A stretch of 14,652 nucleotides of DNA from Nocardioidaceae bacterium (GTDB lineage: Bacteria; Actinomycetota; Actinomycetes; Propionibacteriales; Nocardioidaceae): assembly GCA_013696015.1 (NCBI GenBank), contig JACCZI010000175.1, forward strand, positions 1 to 14,652, read 5' to 3'. Positions 13,022 to 14,652 of the stretch are shown piece by piece (the stretch's first letter is position 1; each line of letters opens with the position of its first letter). The notes under the pieces were generated by a model. The model was given only the letters and a program-made list of their open reading frames with translations, did no database searches and was not told where the DNA came from. Made by a program: the position numbers and the translations under genes.

Positions 13022-13989
13022 GACGCCACCTGCTCAGTGCCGCCGACCTGAGCCGCGACGACGCCACGCTGGTGCTCGACACGGCCGAAGAGATGCGCAC
13101 GCTGGCCGACCGCCCCATCAAGAAGCTGCCGGCGCTGCGCGGCCGCACCGTGGTCAACCTGTTCTTCGAAGACTCCACGCGGACCCGCATCTCGTTCGAG
13201 GCGGCTGCGAAGCGGTTGTCCGCGGATGTCATCAACTTCGCCGCCGGGGGGTCCAGCGTGTCGAAGGGCGAGAGCCTCAAGGACACCGCCCTGACCCTGC
13301 AGGCGATGGGAGCGGATGCGATCGTCGTGCGGCACCACTCCTCCGGTGCCGCACACCGGCTGGCGGCGGCGGAGTGGACGCGCGGCAGCATTGTCAACGC
13401 CGGTGACGGGACCCACGAACACCCGACGCAGGCGCTGCTCGACGCGTTCACGATGCGTCGCCACCTCGGCGACCTGGCCGGGCGGCGGGTCACGATCGTC
13501 GGCGACGTGCTGCACAGCCGGGTGGCCCGCTCCAACGCGCTGCTGCTCACCACGCTCGGCGCCGAGGTCACGCTGGTGGGTCCGCCGACCCTGCTGCCGT
13601 TCGGTGTCGCGGGCTGGCCGGTCGAGACGTCGTACGACCTCGACGCCGCCATCGTCAAGAGCGACGCGGTGATGATGCTGCGGGTGCAACGCGAACGCAT
13701 GAACGCCGCGTTCTTCCCCAGCGCCCGGGAGTACAGCAGGCGGTACGGGCTCGACGCCCGACGCATGGGCCTGCTGCCCGAGCACACCCTCGTGTTGCAC
13801 CCGGGGCCGATGAACCGGGGCATGGAGATCTCCGCCGACGTCGCGGACTCGGCCCGCTCGGTGATCGTCGAGCAGGTGAGCAACGGGGTCGCCGTCCGGA
13901 TGGCGGTCCTCTACCTGCTGCTGAGCGGGGTGACCGTCCCGGCCGGCATCTCCATCGATGCCTCCAGCGAAGCCGGAGGCGCCGCATGA
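13018..13989 (+). CDS. pyrB: Aspartate carbamoyltransferase catalytic subunit
   Basis: Encodes 323 residues. PyrB joins carbamoyl phosphate and aspartate to carbamoyl-aspartate, the committed step of UMP synthesis. The carbamoyl phosphate motif STRTR is at 53-57 and followed by ISFE. The 80s loop has SSVSKGES with K84. GDGTHEHPTQALLD (130-142) carries the HPTQ motif. The aspartate domain has GDVLHSRVARSN (162-173), LRVQRERM (221-228) and HPGPMNRGMEI (261-271). All active-site residues are present. Length and the lack of pyrI in the neighbourhood fit a class C or class A (pyrB-pyrC-associated) trimeric enzyme. ATG 13018 overlaps pyrR, and the stop overlaps pyrC (ATGA both times), so the three are translated as a unit. 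Confidence 0.97.
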   Translation: MRRHLLSAADLSRDDATLVLDTAEEMRTLADRPIKKLPALRGRTVVNLFFEDSTRTRISFEAAAKRLSADVINFAAGGSSVSKGESLKDTALTLQAMGADAIVVRHHSSGAAHRLAAAEWTRGSIVNAGDGTHEHPTQALLDAFTMRRHLGDLAGRRVTIVGDVLHSRVARSNALLLTTLGAEVTLVGPPTLLPFGVAGWPVETSYDLDAAIVKSDAVMMLRVQRERMNAAFFPSAREYSRRYGLDARRMGLLPEHTLVLHPGPMNRGMEISADVADSARSVIVEQVSNGVAVRMAVLYLLLSGVTVPAGISIDASSEAGGAA

Positions 13990-14652
13990 GCCAGCCACGG
14001 CCGACGCTGGTGATCCGCGGTGGCCGCCCGCTGGGGGGACTGGTCACCGACATCTCGATTGAGAACGGCGTGATCGCCGCCGTCGGAGCCGACGTCGCCG
14101 GCGAGGGGGTCGAGGTCGTCGACGCCCGCGGACTGATCGTGCTGCCCGGGCTCGTCGACCTCCACACCCACCTGCGCGAGCCCGGCCGCGAGGACGCCGA
14201 GACGGTGGAGACAGGCACCTGGGCAGCGGCACGTGGCGGGTTCACCGCCGTCCACGCGATGGCCAACACCGACCCGGTCGCCGACACCGCCGGCGTCGTC
14301 GAGCAGGTGTGGCGGCTGGGCCGGGAAGCCGGCTACTGCGACGTGGCACCGGTGGGGGCCGTCACCGTCGGCCTGGGCGGCGAACGGTTGGCCGAGCTCG
14401 GTGCGATGGCCGACTCGGCCGCGCGCGTCCGGGTGTTCTCCGACGACGGCGTGTGCGTGTCCGACGCCGTTCTTATGCGGCGAGCGCTGGAGTACGTCAA
14501 GGCGTTCGACGGTGTGGTGGCCCAGCACGCGCAGGAGCCACGACTCACCGAGGGCGCCCAGATGAACGAGGGCGAGCTGTCCGGCGTGCTCGGCATGCAG
14601 GGCTGGCCCGCGGTCGCCGAGGAGGCGATCATCGCCCGCGACGCCATGCTGG
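13986..14652 (+). CDS. pyrC: Dihydroorotase (type I), 3' end cut off by the window
   Basis: 222 complete codons are visible; a full enzyme is about 430 residues, so roughly half is missing beyond 14652. PyrC closes carbamoyl-aspartate to dihydroorotate with a binuclear metal centre of the amidohydrolase fold. The metal-binding DLHTHLREPG (58-67, H60 and H62) follows the LPGLVD strand. FSDDG (151-155, D153 of class I) and VAQHAQEPRL (178-187, metal H181) follow. MNEGELSGVLGMQGWPAVAEE (193-213) is typical of class I bacterial PyrC. ATG 13986 sits in an ATGA overlap with pyrB. In relatives carA, carB, pyrD and pyrF follow, which I cannot see here. Confidence 0.96.
   Translation, partial: MSQPRPTLVIRGGRPLGGLVTDISIENGVIAAVGADVAGEGVEVVDARGLIVLPGLVDLHTHLREPGREDAETVETGTWAAARGGFTAVHAMANTDPVADTAGVVEQVWRLGREAGYCDVAPVGAVTVGLGGERLAELGAMADSAARVRVFSDDGVCVSDAVLMRRALEYVKAFDGVVAQHAQEPRLTEGAQMNEGELSGVLGMQGWPAVAEEAIIARDAML

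Noticed and set aside
12433..13998. 521-residue open frame on the - strand opposite pyrR-pyrB
   Set aside because: Shadow of two well-identified genes; no domain pattern and no ribosome site.

Overview
The window is a stretch of core chromosome from a high-GC, Gram-positive bacterium of the Actinomycetota. Four things point there: very high G+C with third positions almost always G or C; many GTG starts; a BldD regulator, which is typical of sporulating and filamentous actinobacteria; and the gene order alaS-ruvX-mltG-aroE-aroC-aroK-aroB-pepQ-efp-nusB followed by bldD and pyrRBC, which is conserved in that phylum. The genus cannot be fixed from sequence inspection alone. I see no phage, insertion sequence, CRISPR array, rRNA or tRNA.

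Layout. Positions 1-132 hold no supported gene but contain a long hairpin. From 133 to 11669 all genes lie on the + strand and are tightly packed. Two small actinobacterial proteins, one with a single membrane segment, lead into alanyl-tRNA synthetase (alaS). Next come the YqgF/RuvX RNase H-fold protein, the MltG transglycosylase, shikimate dehydrogenase (aroE), a compact A24 prepilin peptidase, chorismate synthase (aroC), shikimate kinase (aroK), 3-dehydroquinate synthase (aroB), an M24 Xaa-Pro peptidase (pepQ), elongation factor P (efp) and NusB. Many junctions are GTGA, ATGA or TGATG overlaps, so translation is probably coupled. Four steps of the shikimate/chorismate pathway are present, but the aroQ dehydratase gene that often sits between aroB and pepQ is absent.

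From 11712 to 12203 the developmental regulator bldD lies on the - strand, convergent with nusB and divergent from a pyrimidine operon. The 236-bp divergent region (12204-12439) carries the most regulatory information in the window. It holds a good sigma70-type bldD promoter, two tandem BldD-box-like operators at that promoter's -10/+1 (autoregulation), an extended -10 for pyrR, and a PyrR-binding RNA hairpin just before the pyrR Shine-Dalgarno. From 12440 to the window end run pyrR, pyrB and the 5' part of pyrC, joined by ATGA overlaps; this is the start of the de novo UMP operon.

The genes are housekeeping: translation (alaS, efp), transcription elongation/antitermination (nusB), cell wall (mltG), aromatic amino-acid and pyrimidine synthesis, and one c-di-GMP-responsive master regulator. 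No new multi-gene system is evident. The points worth checking are the structured leader at the left end, the tandem BldD boxes, the PyrR leader, the EF-P loop variant, the missing aroQ and a few unusual gene junctions.
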